From positions 62,001-126,000 of the forward strand of contig JAFRCE010000007.1 in assembly GCA_017404505.1 (NCBI GenBank): 64,000 bases of DNA, read 5' to 3'. Under the pieces are notes generated by a model that worked only from the letters and a program-made list of their open reading frames with translations, searched no databases and was not told the DNA's origin. Of this stretch, positions 37,102-45,820 are shown piece after piece (the first letter of the stretch is position 1; each line of letters begins with the position of its first letter). Origin of the DNA: Solobacterium sp. GTDB taxonomy: Bacteria > Bacillota_I > Bacilli_A > Erysipelotrichales > Erysipelotrichaceae. The translations under genes and the position numbers were made by a program.

Positions 37102-37479
37102 ATGACAAGAAACATAGGCATCGACATAGTCTATATTCCCCGCCTGCAGAAGCTGCTCGACAAAGGAGAAACTGCTTTTTTCCGTCATACCTTCACGGAA
37201 ACGGAAAACCGCCTGGCACCGCAGGGCGTGCAGACAGCCGCCTACTACGCGGCCCGTTTCGCCGCCAAGGAAGCCGTTTACAAAGCGCTCGCGCCTTTGC
37301 TGGAAAGCCATCATTTCGATCTGCGTATGGTGGAATCACTGCACCGCAAAGACGGCTCCCCCTATATCAACATCACCCCGGAAATACGGGCGCTGATGGA
37401 ACAGGCCGGGGCGGAAAAAATCCTGCTGTCGATCACGACAGAACAGGATTACGCGACTGCTTTTGTGGTTCTGGAATAA
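37102..37479 (+). CDS. acpS: Holo-[acyl-carrier-protein] synthase
   Basis: Transfers 4'-phosphopantetheine from CoA to acyl carrier protein, needed for fatty acid synthesis. 125 residues, the family size. The N-terminal GIDIVYIPRLQKLL contains the Mg-binding Asp, and FAAKEAVYKAL the catalytic Glu and Lys. ATG 37102 has no proper Shine-Dalgarno; a TGTATGAT box ends six bases before it, so the message may be leaderless. The YdcF-like gene follows 53 bases downstream, with no terminator between them. Confidence 0.93.
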   Translation: MTRNIGIDIVYIPRLQKLLDKGETAFFRHTFTETENRLAPQGVQTAAYYAARFAAKEAVYKALAPLLESHHFDLRMVESLHRKDGSPYINITPEIRALMEQAGAEKILLSITTEQDYATAFVVLE

Positions 37480-37532
37480 TCCGCCGTCGTTTTTGTCATT
37501 AAACTCTGTCTGATCACAAAAGAGGAAGTTCT

Positions 37533-38558
37533 ATGTTCTTTATCGTCGCCGCACTGATATTCTGGGCTCTGCTGGCCCTCTCATTCATCAATGACAGAAG
37601 CAGATACCGGAACTGTTATCTGCTGTTTTTCGCGCTCGTTTTCACCGTATTCGCCCTGACTGCGATGGCCGGACCGGCGCAGGATGCCATCATCACGATT
37701 CTGTTCGTCGTGATTTTTCTGGCCCTGCTGTCGGTGCCCTTTTTTCTCGTCATCAACGGCATTCTGATGATCAAACGGGAAGGCCGCAGTCTGGCCAATC
37801 TTCTTTCCCTGGTCCTCGGTCTGTTTGTCGGCCTTGGCGAAGTTGCCACCTTTCTGGCCATCACGATGCCGGGCATCGGCGGTGAGCAATGGCAGGCGGG
37901 AACCCAGCTGTATGAACTGAGCCGTTTCAGTATGTTCCTGAGCGTCACGGTCATTTATACTTCGATGACCTTTGTCATCTTCATGATTTACTGCGTTTTC
38001 CTGCAGATCATTCCGATCAAGCGTGACTTCGATTACGTGATCATTCACGGTGCCGGACTTCTGCCGGACGGCCGTGTTTCCAAACTGCTGTCTGACCGTC
38101 TGGACAAGGCCATCGAGGTCTACCGCAAGGATCCTTCCCCGCCGATCATGATTCCTTCCGGCGGCAAAGGCGACGACGAAGCCGTTTCGGAAGCGGAAGC
38201 GATGGCCCGATACCTGATTGAAAAAGGCATCCCGGCTGAGCAGATCATCAAGGAAGACAGATCCACGACGACCTATGAAAACCTGAAGTTCTCAAAGGAG
38301 ATCATCGACGCCCGCGAAGGCAGTAAATACACCGTTCTCGTCACCAGCAATTACCATGTTTACCGGGCGCTGCGCTACTGCCGCAAGATCGGTCTGAAAT
38401 GCACCGGTGTCGGCAGTCATACAGCCTTCTATTACTGGCCGAGTGCCCTGATCCGCGAATACATCGCCGTGCATGCCGAAAAGAAACACCTGATCATCTT
38501 CATCGCCGGCTGGCTCATGTGTATGTTACCGGTAATCCTCTCCTATTTCGTAAGCTGA
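37533..38558 (+). CDS. YdcF/SanA-like DUF218 membrane protein
   Basis: 341 residues. Five hydrophobic helices fill residues 1-160, followed by a DUF218 domain: FDYVIIHGAGLLPDGRVSKL, PIMIPSGGKGDDEAVSEAEA, the acidic EDRSTTTYENLKFS and VLVTSNYHVYRALRY. One more helix closes the C-terminus (HLIIFIAGWLMCMLPVILSY). The YdcF/ElyC/SanA family is linked to envelope integrity; its biochemistry is unclear. ATG 37533 has AGAGGAAG upstream. Probably cotranscribed with acpS and ended by the hairpin over its stop codon. Confidence 0.87.
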   Translation: MFFIVAALIFWALLALSFINDRSRYRNCYLLFFALVFTVFALTAMAGPAQDAIITILFVVIFLALLSVPFFLVINGILMIKREGRSLANLLSLVLGLFVGLGEVATFLAITMPGIGGEQWQAGTQLYELSRFSMFLSVTVIYTSMTFVIFMIYCVFLQIIPIKRDFDYVIIHGAGLLPDGRVSKLLSDRLDKAIEVYRKDPSPPIMIPSGGKGDDEAVSEAEAMARYLIEKGIPAEQIIKEDRSTTTYENLKFSKEIIDAREGSKYTVLVTSNYHVYRALRYCRKIGLKCTGVGSHTAFYYWPSALIREYIAVHAEKKHLIIFIAGWLMCMLPVILSYFVS

Positions 38559-38579
38559 GGGAGTTTACTCCCTCTTTTC
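38557..38579. terminator. Terminator between convergent YdcF-like and GH5 genes
   Basis: GAGGGAG / CTCCCTC, 7 bp, loop TTTA, followed by TTTTCTTTT on the plus strand. The last codons of the minus-strand GH5 gene lie in the same hairpin. Confidence 0.75.
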
Positions 38580-40004
38580 TTTTGCCAGCAGGCTGTGCAC
38601 CCACCGGCCGCTTTCACTGAGTTCTTCTTCCTGCCAGCCGGACAGTTTTTCGCAGTCGGCGGAAAGCAGGGCGGACGTTTCGTCCTTGTTGGAGAGATTC
38701 CAGACGCAGAAGCCGATACGATCCTGATAAAGCAATGAAAACCAGGCATCGGCGCTGTCGTAGTCGATCCTGCCGCTGCCGCTGGCTTCCGAAACACCGC
38801 ATTCACTGACAAAGACCGGCACGCCGGCTTCATATGCTTTCTGCAGCCGGTTCCGCAGATCTTCCTTATGAGTGGAGACATAGAAGTGGAACGCATAAAG
38901 TACCCGGTCATCGTCAATCTGACTGCCGATCACCTCGTCGATATCCTGTGACCAGGTGTTGGTTCCGACAATGATCAGCGCGTCATTATCGTTTTCACGG
39001 ATCACTTGGACGATCCTTTCGGCATACGGCCGGATCACTTCGTTCCAGGAACTGTTCTGCGGTTCGTTGCAGATCTCGAAAATGACATTGTCAAAGTCCC
39101 GGTAGCGGATCGCCATCTCTGCAAAGAAACGAGCCGCCTCTTCTTCGTTCATACGGGGATCGTTGTCCGAAAGAATATGCCAGTCAACGATCACGTACAT
39201 GCCCAGCTCACTGCAGTATCTGACACCGTCGTCAATCAGCCTTTTCAGCTCCTCCTGATCGCCGCCGTTGCAGTAGCCGTTGTATTCGGCCGTGTACAAA
39301 GGAAGCCGGATCAGATTGACGCCCCAGTCATCCCGCAATGTCTGAAACGTATCTTTGTTGACATACTGCGGGAACCAGGCAAGACCGTGCAGGCTGATGC
39401 CCTGCAGCTGGATCACATTGCCGGAAGAATCGACGATCTGACTGCCCTGTAAAGACAGCGGACCGACGATGTTTTCGGTTTTGGCCGGTGTGACTTCCAC
39501 CGGTGTATGGGTGATGACCGGCCGGTTCATTTGCGAAGGCAGTACCGTGACCGTGTCATCGTTCTGTTTCGCTTCGATCTTTTCCAGTATCAGTTCGCCG
39601 CTGACGATAAAGCCGGCATCCTGGTATTTCTGTCCGGCTGTCAGGACATTGTTGTAGTCCATCGCCGAAAGCACGAAGGTCTTGCCTTCCGTTCGGTCCG
39701 GCTGCGCGTTCCAGCAGTCCCGGATTTCCGCATTTTCCTGTGCCTGCAGAGTAACCTGCCAGTCACTGAGGTCCGCTTCACTCTGGTTTTCGATGCGCAG
39801 GAGATACTGCCGGACCGTATGGCCGTTTTCTTCCCAGCTGTTCGTCTCTTTCAGTTCGGCATACAGAATACTGGCGGTCTGTTCGGCGGGTGCTGATGAT
39901 TCCTGGTCGCTATTGGTCATTGTTTCTTTCTGTCCGCAGCCGCAAAGCAGAAGCGCGGTGCAGAGAAGAAACAGAAAAACTGTCGTGTATATCCGTTTCA
40001 TCAT
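38565..40004 (-). CDS. GH5 endoglucanase-like lipoprotein
   Basis: Secreted lipoprotein of about 479 residues. Signal peptide with a lipobox ending CGC near residues 20-22. An N-terminal beta-sandwich region (about 45-155) with YLLRIENQSEADLSDWQVTL resembles CBM2-type cellulose-binding modules. The GH5 catalytic barrel (about 180-470) shows LQGISLHGLAWFPQYVN, GVNLIRLPLY, YVIVDWHILSDNDP, the acid/base in FEICNEPQ and the nucleophile in PVFVSECGVSE. It would cut beta-1,4-glucans at the cell surface, feeding the PTS and GH1 enzymes. ATG 40004 is chosen since GGAAGAA is 8 bases upstream; GTG 40010 is the alternative. Follows the 40007 gene directly. Confidence 0.88.
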   Translation of the reverse strand: MMKRIYTTVFLFLLCTALLLCGCGQKETMTNSDQESSAPAEQTASILYAELKETNSWEENGHTVRQYLLRIENQSEADLSDWQVTLQAQENAEIRDCWNAQPDRTEGKTFVLSAMDYNNVLTAGQKYQDAGFIVSGELILEKIEAKQNDDTVTVLPSQMNRPVITHTPVEVTPAKTENIVGPLSLQGSQIVDSSGNVIQLQGISLHGLAWFPQYVNKDTFQTLRDDWGVNLIRLPLYTAEYNGYCNGGDQEELKRLIDDGVRYCSELGMYVIVDWHILSDNDPRMNEEEAARFFAEMAIRYRDFDNVIFEICNEPQNSSWNEVIRPYAERIVQVIRENDNDALIIVGTNTWSQDIDEVIGSQIDDDRVLYAFHFYVSTHKEDLRNRLQKAYEAGVPVFVSECGVSEASGSGRIDYDSADAWFSLLYQDRIGFCVWNLSNKDETSALLSADCEKLSGWQEEELSESGRWVHSLLAKEKRE

Positions 40005-40006
40005 TT

Positions 40007-41248
40007 TCACTTCTTCCGGTTCAGTTCGTTCCAGCCATCCGGTGTACTGCCGAAGTAGCTTTCCGTGCCAACGTGCACGTCCGGATCCGCCTTGTTTTCA
40101 AAGACCCGGTCGGCCATCGTCGTGAATTCCGTTTCGTGTCCTTCCTCGTTGGTGTAGGTGTTGACGCCCATGGTCGCCTCATGGCGCATTCTCTGTATGT
40201 GTTCGTCGATGGTTTCCTGACCGCTGAAAGGACTGCCGTTCAGGCTGCTCTGCAGCTGCTGGTGCCAGGCGTCGTTTGCCTGCATGCCGGCGAGGGTCTG
40301 CTGGTGGAAACTGTCGAGATCCTGGCTGATCTGCCGGCCGGCCTGTTCGACCATGTTCCAGCTGGCCTGCTGCTGGGACAGCATCTGCTGCATCATGGCC
40401 TGATTCTGATTGGTGCTCTGAATCGCCTCCATGAGAGCGATCTGGTTGTTTCTATGATCAATGGCATCGAGCTGCTCAGACAGCACAAAACTGTTGGCGA
40501 AAATGGTGAAGACTTTCTTCATCTCGGCGAAATGATTTTCGTCACAGACGGCATAGAGCACATACGGGACCGACCATGTCGCAAACGCACCAAGGCTGTT
40601 CGATACGTCACTGTAGCCGAAGCCGCTCCCCTGCAATGGCTGATACGCGCCGTACATGTTCTGATACATCGGCATCATCGGCGAAAGATAGGCTGTTTCC
40701 ACGCCAAAACGCCAGAGCGCAACAGCTGCTCTGCGGCCGTCCTGTAAACGGTAAGTACCGATGCCGCCATCCAGCAGGGTCTGCAGATACTGCGGCTGTT
40801 CCATGCCGCCGGTCTGCATTCTGATCTGCAGTTCGTTCTGCTGAACCTCAGTGAACATGCGCTGTGCTTCCGCGCTGATTTCCTGCTGTTTATCCGAATA
40901 GAACCCTTCCAGACCGATCATTTCCGCCGGCTGCTCCAGCAGTTTCTGCACGAAGAACGTCATCTGGTCTGCCAATGTACATGGCGTCATGAAGATCAGG
41001 CCGTTTTTGTTGTACTGAAACGGCACGAACGGATCGTCGGTATACAGCTGTTTCATCGGGAAGATAAACGATTCGCCGTCCTGAAAACAGATGCGGATGC
41101 TGTGATCCGGCGTTTCGGCCTTTGCGAAATATCTGTAGAATTTCGCCACGCTGAAGCGCCGCTGATCGATCTCCGCTTCCGGCGTATAGTCTTCCGGCAG
41201 GTTTCCGGAAGCGATCTCGATATTTTCTTTCTGGTCAATGAATTTCAT
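40007..41248 (-). CDS. Unknown protein upstream of the GH5 gene
   Basis: 413 residues, not recognised. No signal peptide and no transmembrane helix. Residues 1-250 form an alpha/beta region with SIRICFQDGESFIFPMKQLY, GLIFMTPCTLADQMTFFVQK, and a Met/Tyr/Gly/Gln-rich strip (YLSPMMPMYQNMYGAY). Residues 270-350 are a Gln/Met-rich helix (NQAMMQQMLSQQQASW), probably a coiled coil. The C-terminus ends YFGSTPDGWNELNRKK. The style resembles proteins of virion-like or effector secretion neighbourhoods, but I have no direct support. The GH5 gene starts 2 bases after its stop, so they are translationally coupled. Confidence 0.75.
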   Translation of the reverse strand: MKFIDQKENIEIASGNLPEDYTPEAEIDQRRFSVAKFYRYFAKAETPDHSIRICFQDGESFIFPMKQLYTDDPFVPFQYNKNGLIFMTPCTLADQMTFFVQKLLEQPAEMIGLEGFYSDKQQEISAEAQRMFTEVQQNELQIRMQTGGMEQPQYLQTLLDGGIGTYRLQDGRRAAVALWRFGVETAYLSPMMPMYQNMYGAYQPLQGSGFGYSDVSNSLGAFATWSVPYVLYAVCDENHFAEMKKVFTIFANSFVLSEQLDAIDHRNNQIALMEAIQSTNQNQAMMQQMLSQQQASWNMVEQAGRQISQDLDSFHQQTLAGMQANDAWHQQLQSSLNGSPFSGQETIDEHIQRMRHEATMGVNTYTNEEGHETEFTTMADRVFENKADPDVHVGTESYFGSTPDGWNELNRKK

Positions 41249-41285
41249 CGTAAGTCACCTCGCTGATCAATTGGTTTGTAAAAGG

Positions 41286-41318
41286 GAAAAACAGAAGATT
41301 TTTTTGATCTTCTGTTTT
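41286..41318 (-). terminator. Intrinsic terminator of the hydrogenase gene
   Basis: Minus-strand AAAACAGAAGAT / ATCTTCTGTTTT stem of 11-12 bp followed by TTTTTC; the hydrogenase stop codon is at its 5' edge. Confidence 0.85.
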
Positions 41319-42777
41319 ACTTGCGGATCTCCATATCCACTTCATTGAATGGTGTTTCCGACAATGCCTCGCCGATTGTCTTGCCTTTGTTGGCCATGTT
41401 TTCCTTGGCCATGCGGCCTTTGACAAGATTGGCCGAGGCCAGGGTGGCCGGACCGCCGATACAGCCGCCGAAGCAGCTCATGCCTTCCAGAATATTCTTG
41501 GTAAAGCGGCCGTTCTTGATCAGGGTCAGCTGCTGTTTGCACTCAACACCGCCGTTGGCAAGTTCGTATGTGACATCGGTGATGCCCTTTTCTTTCAGAG
41601 CCTGCACGACAGCCGCCGCGACACCGCCGCTGGCCGCGAAGCTGCGGCCGTAATTACTCGGCAGTTTATCCGCCTTTCCTTCCATGTCTTCCGGATTGAT
41701 CCGTTTCGCGACAAACATCGCCGCCAGTTCTTCATAGGTCATAACATAATCGACGGCTGAATCTTCCGCCCGGGCTTCCTGTTTCTTGGCGACGCACGGA
41801 CCGATAAAGACAACTTTATGATGCGGGTGTTCCTGCTTCAGTTTTCTGGCCATGGCCATCATCGGCGTGACCAGGGTGGATTTGTTTTCGGCATACTGCT
41901 CGGGGAAATGAATTCTCTGCATGTTGACGAAAGCCGTGCAGCAGGAAGTCGTCATCGGCTTGCCGTCCTTCATCTTTTCGACCAGTTCTTCCGCTTCATA
42001 GTAAGCAACCGCGTCGGCACCGGCCGCGACTTCCAGACAGTCGTCAAAGCCCAGTGTGCGGATCGCCGTCATGATCTGCGGCAGACTCGCATTGTCAAAC
42101 TGACCCTGAATACTCGGAGCGACGATCGCATAGACCGGTGTGTCGGATTTCAGTTCCTGAATGACCGGAGCGACCCAGCTCATGTCTTCAACGGCACCAA
42201 ACGGACAGGACAATACACACTGGCCGCAGTTGATGCACTTTTCCTGATCGATGCTGGCGATACCGTTTTTGTCCCAGCTGATGGCCTGGACCGGACAGTG
42301 GGCATAACATGGCCGTTCAGTCACGACGATGGCGTTGTACGGGCAGGCCCTTGCGCAGGCACCGCATTCCTTACATTTGTCATAATCGATCTGGGTACGG
42401 CTGGTACCGATGGAAATGGCTCCGAAGCGGCAGGCGGACAGACACGACTTTGCCATGCACTTGCGGCAGTTGTCCGTTACCGTGATCTTGTGGATCGTGC
42501 AGCCGTCACAGGCCGCGTCGATGACCTGAACGATCTGATCGGGATTGTAAGCGGCGGTATCGGAAGCCATATGGCCCAGGGAAAGCCGCACTCTCTGGCG
42601 CAGGATCTCTCGTTCTTTATATACGCAGCAGCGGTAGCGCGGTGAATCCAGCGACACCAGATTCCGTGCCATCTCCTGCACTTTTTCTTCTTTCAGTTCA
42701 CCTTCAAAACTCTGCCGGCAGATCTCTGTCAGCACGTCAAATTTGAACTGTCTTGAATCACTCGTAAACATTGCCAT
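41317..42777 (-). CDS. Monomeric [FeFe] hydrogenase, group B-like
   Basis: Soluble iron-sulphur hydrogenase of 486 residues, disposing of or sensing electrons as H2. The N-terminal half has Cys-rich segments CDGCTIH, CRKCMAKSCLSAC, CKECGACARACPY and CINCGQCVLSCPF for several [4Fe-4S] clusters. The H-cluster motifs are TSCCTAF (L1, usually TSCCP), GPCVAKKQE (L2) and EGMSCFGGCIGG (L3). The changed L1 and the domain layout fit group B hydrogenases rather than the A-type HydA. ATG 42777 has GAGGA eight bases upstream; the in-frame TTG at 42792 lies before it. No maturation genes (hydEFG) are in the window. Monocistronic. Confidence 0.9.
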   Translation of the reverse strand: MAMFTSDSRQFKFDVLTEICRQSFEGELKEEKVQEMARNLVSLDSPRYRCCVYKEREILRQRVRLSLGHMASDTAAYNPDQIVQVIDAACDGCTIHKITVTDNCRKCMAKSCLSACRFGAISIGTSRTQIDYDKCKECGACARACPYNAIVVTERPCYAHCPVQAISWDKNGIASIDQEKCINCGQCVLSCPFGAVEDMSWVAPVIQELKSDTPVYAIVAPSIQGQFDNASLPQIMTAIRTLGFDDCLEVAAGADAVAYYEAEELVEKMKDGKPMTTSCCTAFVNMQRIHFPEQYAENKSTLVTPMMAMARKLKQEHPHHKVVFIGPCVAKKQEARAEDSAVDYVMTYEELAAMFVAKRINPEDMEGKADKLPSNYGRSFAASGGVAAAVVQALKEKGITDVTYELANGGVECKQQLTLIKNGRFTKNILEGMSCFGGCIGGPATLASANLVKGRMAKENMANKGKTIGEALSETPFNEVDMEIRK

Positions 42778-42841
42778 AGTATTATTCCTCAAATTAATCT
42801 TTCTACCGAAATCATATCACTAATCCACTAATTTCCGATAC

Positions 42842-42867
42842 AAAAAGACAGAGCTGAATACTCTGTC
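42842..42867 (-). terminator. Intrinsic terminator of the HAD/oxidoreductase pair
   Basis: Minus-strand GACAGAG / CTCTGTC, 7 bp and 7-base loop, followed by TTTTTG. Confidence 0.85.
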
Positions 42868-42881
42868 CTGTGGCACTTTAT

Positions 42882-43526
42882 TTATAATTGCAGCCAGTTT
42901 TTCAGTTCCTCATAGGAAGACACTTCCTTGTCGGCTTCGGCCGTATTCTGCACGACGGATGATCCTTTAAATCCGACCGTGAAAATACCCGCCGCCCGAC
43001 CGGCTCTTATGCCGTTTTCCGAATCTTCGATGATCAGGATCCTGTCTTTTTCAACCGCGAGTTTCTCAGCCGCCTTCAGGAAGGTTTCCGGATCCGGTTT
43101 GCCTTTTGTGACATCCTCATGGGTCACGACAACGTCAAACGGCATTTCCAGTCCGACGTCGCGGATATATGACAGAACATTCTCTTTTCCCCGGGATGTC
43201 CCCAGCGCTGTCCGGATTCCCTTTTCCTTCAGCAGGTCAAAGAATTCCTGCACGCCCGGCATCGGTTTTGCATAATGGTTGGCAATACAGGTCCTGTACA
43301 TATTTGCCAGACCGTTCTGCAGTTCTTCTTCGCTGTAACGATCCGGCACAAGATGCTGTATTTTACGGATCGTCGCATTGACAGGAATGCCGGTAAACTG
43401 ATTCAGCAGCGGCTGGTCCGCTTCGAAGCCAAGCGTCTCGAAAAACTGCTTCAGTGCCGCTGTGAAGATCACTTCGCTGTCGACGATCACGCCGTCAAAA
43501 TCAAAGATGACCGCTTCGTATTTCAT
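42882..43526 (-). CDS. HAD phosphatase, beta-phosphoglucomutase-like
   Basis: 214-residue HAD hydrolase. Motif I is DFDGVIVDSE with both Asp, motif II the TS of LGTSRGKENV, motif III the Lys in VTKGKPDP, and motif IV ILIIEDSENGI. The cap is the four-helix type seen in beta-phosphoglucomutases and sugar-phosphate phosphatases. It begins exactly one base after the stop of the Gfo/Idh/MocA gene, so the two are coupled. Likely acts on a sugar phosphate from beta-glucoside breakdown; the actual substrate is not known. Confidence 0.88.
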   Translation of the reverse strand: MKYEAVIFDFDGVIVDSEVIFTAALKQFFETLGFEADQPLLNQFTGIPVNATIRKIQHLVPDRYSEEELQNGLANMYRTCIANHYAKPMPGVQEFFDLLKEKGIRTALGTSRGKENVLSYIRDVGLEMPFDVVVTHEDVTKGKPDPETFLKAAEKLAVEKDRILIIEDSENGIRAGRAAGIFTVGFKGSSVVQNTAEADKEVSSYEELKNWLQL

Positions 43527-44564
43527 TCAGAACTTCCAGTAATCGACTCCGTCGCCGATCCGCGCATCCGGTTCTTTTCTGGCTTCTTCGAGAAGATGCA
43601 GGACTTCCAGCACTTCCTCATCCCTGATTTTCTTTGCGGCGCCTTCGTTGATCACGGCATCCAGATCGTCATACAGTTTGCCGTAGTCGGTCACTTTGGA
43701 AGGATGCCGGTAACGGACGGTATTACCATAGTCATCCAGGTATTCCACGGTTGCCCAGTTGTCTTCCTTTTCCAGAACGAACGGCGGGGTCAGCGGTTCT
43801 TCACCGACCATCATGCGGGACAGATTGCCCATCGACATTTTGACAAAGCTTCCCTTTGTACCATGAGCAACAAAACGGGGATACGGAATCTTGACCAGAT
43901 GGCTGGAACGCACCGAAACTCTGAGACGGTCGCCATAGAACAGCATCAGATCGATATAGTCTCTGCCGCCTTTCGGATTGACAATACCGCGCACGTCACT
44001 GACCATGCGGTCCGGTTTGCCGAACAGACCGATCATCTGATCCAGGGTATGGATCACCAGTCCATACAGCATGTCACCGTTGCCGGTATTCTTCGGATTG
44101 AAATAGTCATAATGGGATTCGACTTCAATCAGATCACCGAGCACGCCGCTTTCAATGACTTCTTTCAAAGCCAGGAAGTCGGTGTCATAACGGCGGTTCT
44201 GATTGACGTAACATGTCAGACCTTTTTCGGTTGCGAGATCAAAGACTTCTTTGCCCTGGGCGGCCGTCATGGCGAACGGTTTTTCCACCAGAACGTTTTT
44301 ACCGGCATTCAGAAATTCTTTCGCATACGGCACGTGGAAGCGGTTCGGTGTATTGATGACGACAAGATTCACTTCCGGATCGTTCTTGATATCGTCAAAA
44401 CTGCTGGTGAAACGATAATCCGGATATCTTGCCTCAAGATCAGGATTGATTTCACTCTCAAGACGATAGATCCATTTCACACAGACATTTTCTTTATTGC
44501 GGATGAAAGGCAGATGATAGCGGCGGACACTGTTGCCAAAACCGATATATGCGACATTCAGCAT
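43527..44564 (-). CDS. Gfo/Idh/MocA family oxidoreductase
   Basis: 345 residues. N-terminal Rossmann fold with AYIGFGNSVRRYHLPFIR, then VNLVVINTPNRFHVPYAKEF, and the catalytic region VLVEKPFAMTAAQGKEVFDL with Glu-Lys-Pro. The C-terminal alpha/beta domain carries VESHYDYFNPK and later HGTKGSFVKMSMGNLSRMM. The family oxidises or isomerises sugars and inositols with NAD(P). ATG 44564 has AGAGGAG nine bases upstream; the ATG at 44612 is less likely. Operon with the HAD phosphatase downstream. Confidence 0.88.
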   Translation of the reverse strand: MLNVAYIGFGNSVRRYHLPFIRNKENVCVKWIYRLESEINPDLEARYPDYRFTSSFDDIKNDPEVNLVVINTPNRFHVPYAKEFLNAGKNVLVEKPFAMTAAQGKEVFDLATEKGLTCYVNQNRRYDTDFLALKEVIESGVLGDLIEVESHYDYFNPKNTGNGDMLYGLVIHTLDQMIGLFGKPDRMVSDVRGIVNPKGGRDYIDLMLFYGDRLRVSVRSSHLVKIPYPRFVAHGTKGSFVKMSMGNLSRMMVGEEPLTPPFVLEKEDNWATVEYLDDYGNTVRYRHPSKVTDYGKLYDDLDAVINEGAAKKIRDEEVLEVLHLLEEARKEPDARIGDGVDYWKF

Positions 44565-44656
44565 GATAAAAAACTCCTCTTCTGTATATGCCTTCATCGT
44601 AGAAAAAATCAATTCACCCTGCTTTCAGAAAACTGTCGTTTAAAAGGCCGCCGCTT

Positions 44657-44682
44657 AAAAAAGGGATCCTCGCGGATCCCTT
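44657..44682 (-). terminator. Intrinsic terminator of the rpiB-type gene
   Basis: Minus-strand AAGGGATCC / GGATCCCTT, 9 bp and 4-base loop, followed by six T. Confidence 0.9.
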
Positions 44683-45151
44683 ACTGTTCGTCTGCTTCCT
44701 TCAGATGCTGTGTTTCTTCGATTTCCATGATCTCACCGACCCGGATGGCATGACGGCCGCCTTCATATTCCGCGGCGAGCCATTCGTCGACGATCATCTT
44801 GGCGGTTTCGATACCGATGACTCTGGCGCCAAAAGCGATCATGTTGGTGTTGTTGTGCTGCTTGGACAGTTTTGCCGTATACGGTTCCGAGCAGACACAG
44901 GCCCGGATGCCATGGACTTTGTTGGCAGCCAGGGAAATTCCGACACCGGTGCCGCAGATCAGCACGCCGCCGTCCACTTCACCGGACGCGACCATTTTAG
45001 CAGCCTTGTATCCGGATACTGGATAATTGAACCGTTCGGAGCTATCGGTGCCGACGTTGATCACTTCATAACCTTTTTCTTCCAGATACGCCTTGATTTC
45101 ATTTTTCATGTCAACTGCGACATGATCGTTGCCGATAACAAGTTTTTTCAT
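44681..45151 (-). CDS. RpiB/LacAB family sugar-phosphate isomerase
   Basis: 156 residues. Interconverts aldose and ketose phosphates; RpiB acts on ribose 5-phosphate and ribulose 5-phosphate, LacAB on galactose 6-phosphate. Visible motifs are IGNDHVAVDMKNEI, the Cys-containing LICGTGVGISLAANKVHGIR and the SKQHNNTNMIAFGAR strip. The GxDH motif matches, with Val in place of the usual Ala or Gly. The final residues HAIRVGEIMEIEE are typical of RpiB. Overlaps the HAD gene upstream by 4 bases (ATGA). Which sugar phosphate it handles is unknown. Confidence 0.9.
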   Translation of the reverse strand: MKKLVIGNDHVAVDMKNEIKAYLEEKGYEVINVGTDSSERFNYPVSGYKAAKMVASGEVDGGVLICGTGVGISLAANKVHGIRACVCSEPYTAKLSKQHNNTNMIAFGARVIGIETAKMIVDEWLAAEYEGGRHAIRVGEIMEIEETQHLKEADEQ

Positions 45152-45819
45152 TTTCTTCCTTTTCCTTCCATATAGTTTATAATTTCCTGAAAATCACGGA
45201 TTTCAAGATCCGCGCCGGATGTATCCTGATGGATCTTTGAGCCTTTATAACCAAAGACAAACAGTCCGGCTGCTTTCGCCGCTTTGATACCGTTAGGTGA
45301 ATCCTCAATGACTGCCATTTCTTCTTTTCTGACGCCTTTCTCTGCCAGCTGCTCAGCCGTCTTCAGAAAGATGTCCGGAGCGGGCTTGCCGCGCAGACCT
45401 TCCTCGTAGGTCACAATGACGTCAAAGTCGTGGGCCAGTGAAATACCCCGGCGGATCTGCTCATAATGCTGCATCGTTCCGCTCGTCGCGACCGCACTTA
45501 AGACTCCTCTCTCTTTCAGAAAGGCAAGAAATTCTTTCAGCTGCGGCATGGCCGGAACCCTTCCGGATTCCATGACTTCCGCGTATTCGTCATAGATGCC
45601 GTGTCTGACTTCCTCAAGAGAGAAACGCTCCGCCAGGTGATAGGTCTCCCGGACGATCCGGGTGATCTCAGCTTCCGGCCGGCCCAGAAAAGCGGACAGT
45701 TCCGCAAAAGACGCAGACAGGCCGTTGGCAGCCAGAAAATGCCGGATACTGCTGAGAAAGATATATTCGCTGTCAACGAGCACACCGTCGACATCAAAGA
45801 TCACAGCCAGAAACGACAT
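45148..45819 (-). CDS. HAD phosphatase, beta-phosphoglucomutase-like
   Basis: 223 residues. Motif I DVDGVLVDSE, motif II TSGTMQH, motif III in LRGKPAPD, and motif IV MAVIEDSPNGI. A paralogue of 42882-43526, with the same cap type but different sequence. Begins at ATG 45819, a base after the IIB stop, and overlaps rpiB by 4 bases, so IIB, HAD and isomerase form an operon. Its likely substrate is a phosphosugar made after PTS uptake, but this is inference from context. Confidence 0.87.
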   Translation of the reverse strand: MSFLAVIFDVDGVLVDSEYIFLSSIRHFLAANGLSASFAELSAFLGRPEAEITRIVRETYHLAERFSLEEVRHGIYDEYAEVMESGRVPAMPQLKEFLAFLKERGVLSAVATSGTMQHYEQIRRGISLAHDFDVIVTYEEGLRGKPAPDIFLKTAEQLAEKGVRKEEMAVIEDSPNGIKAAKAAGLFVFGYKGSKIHQDTSGADLEIRDFQEIINYMEGKGRK

Positions 45820-45820
45820 C

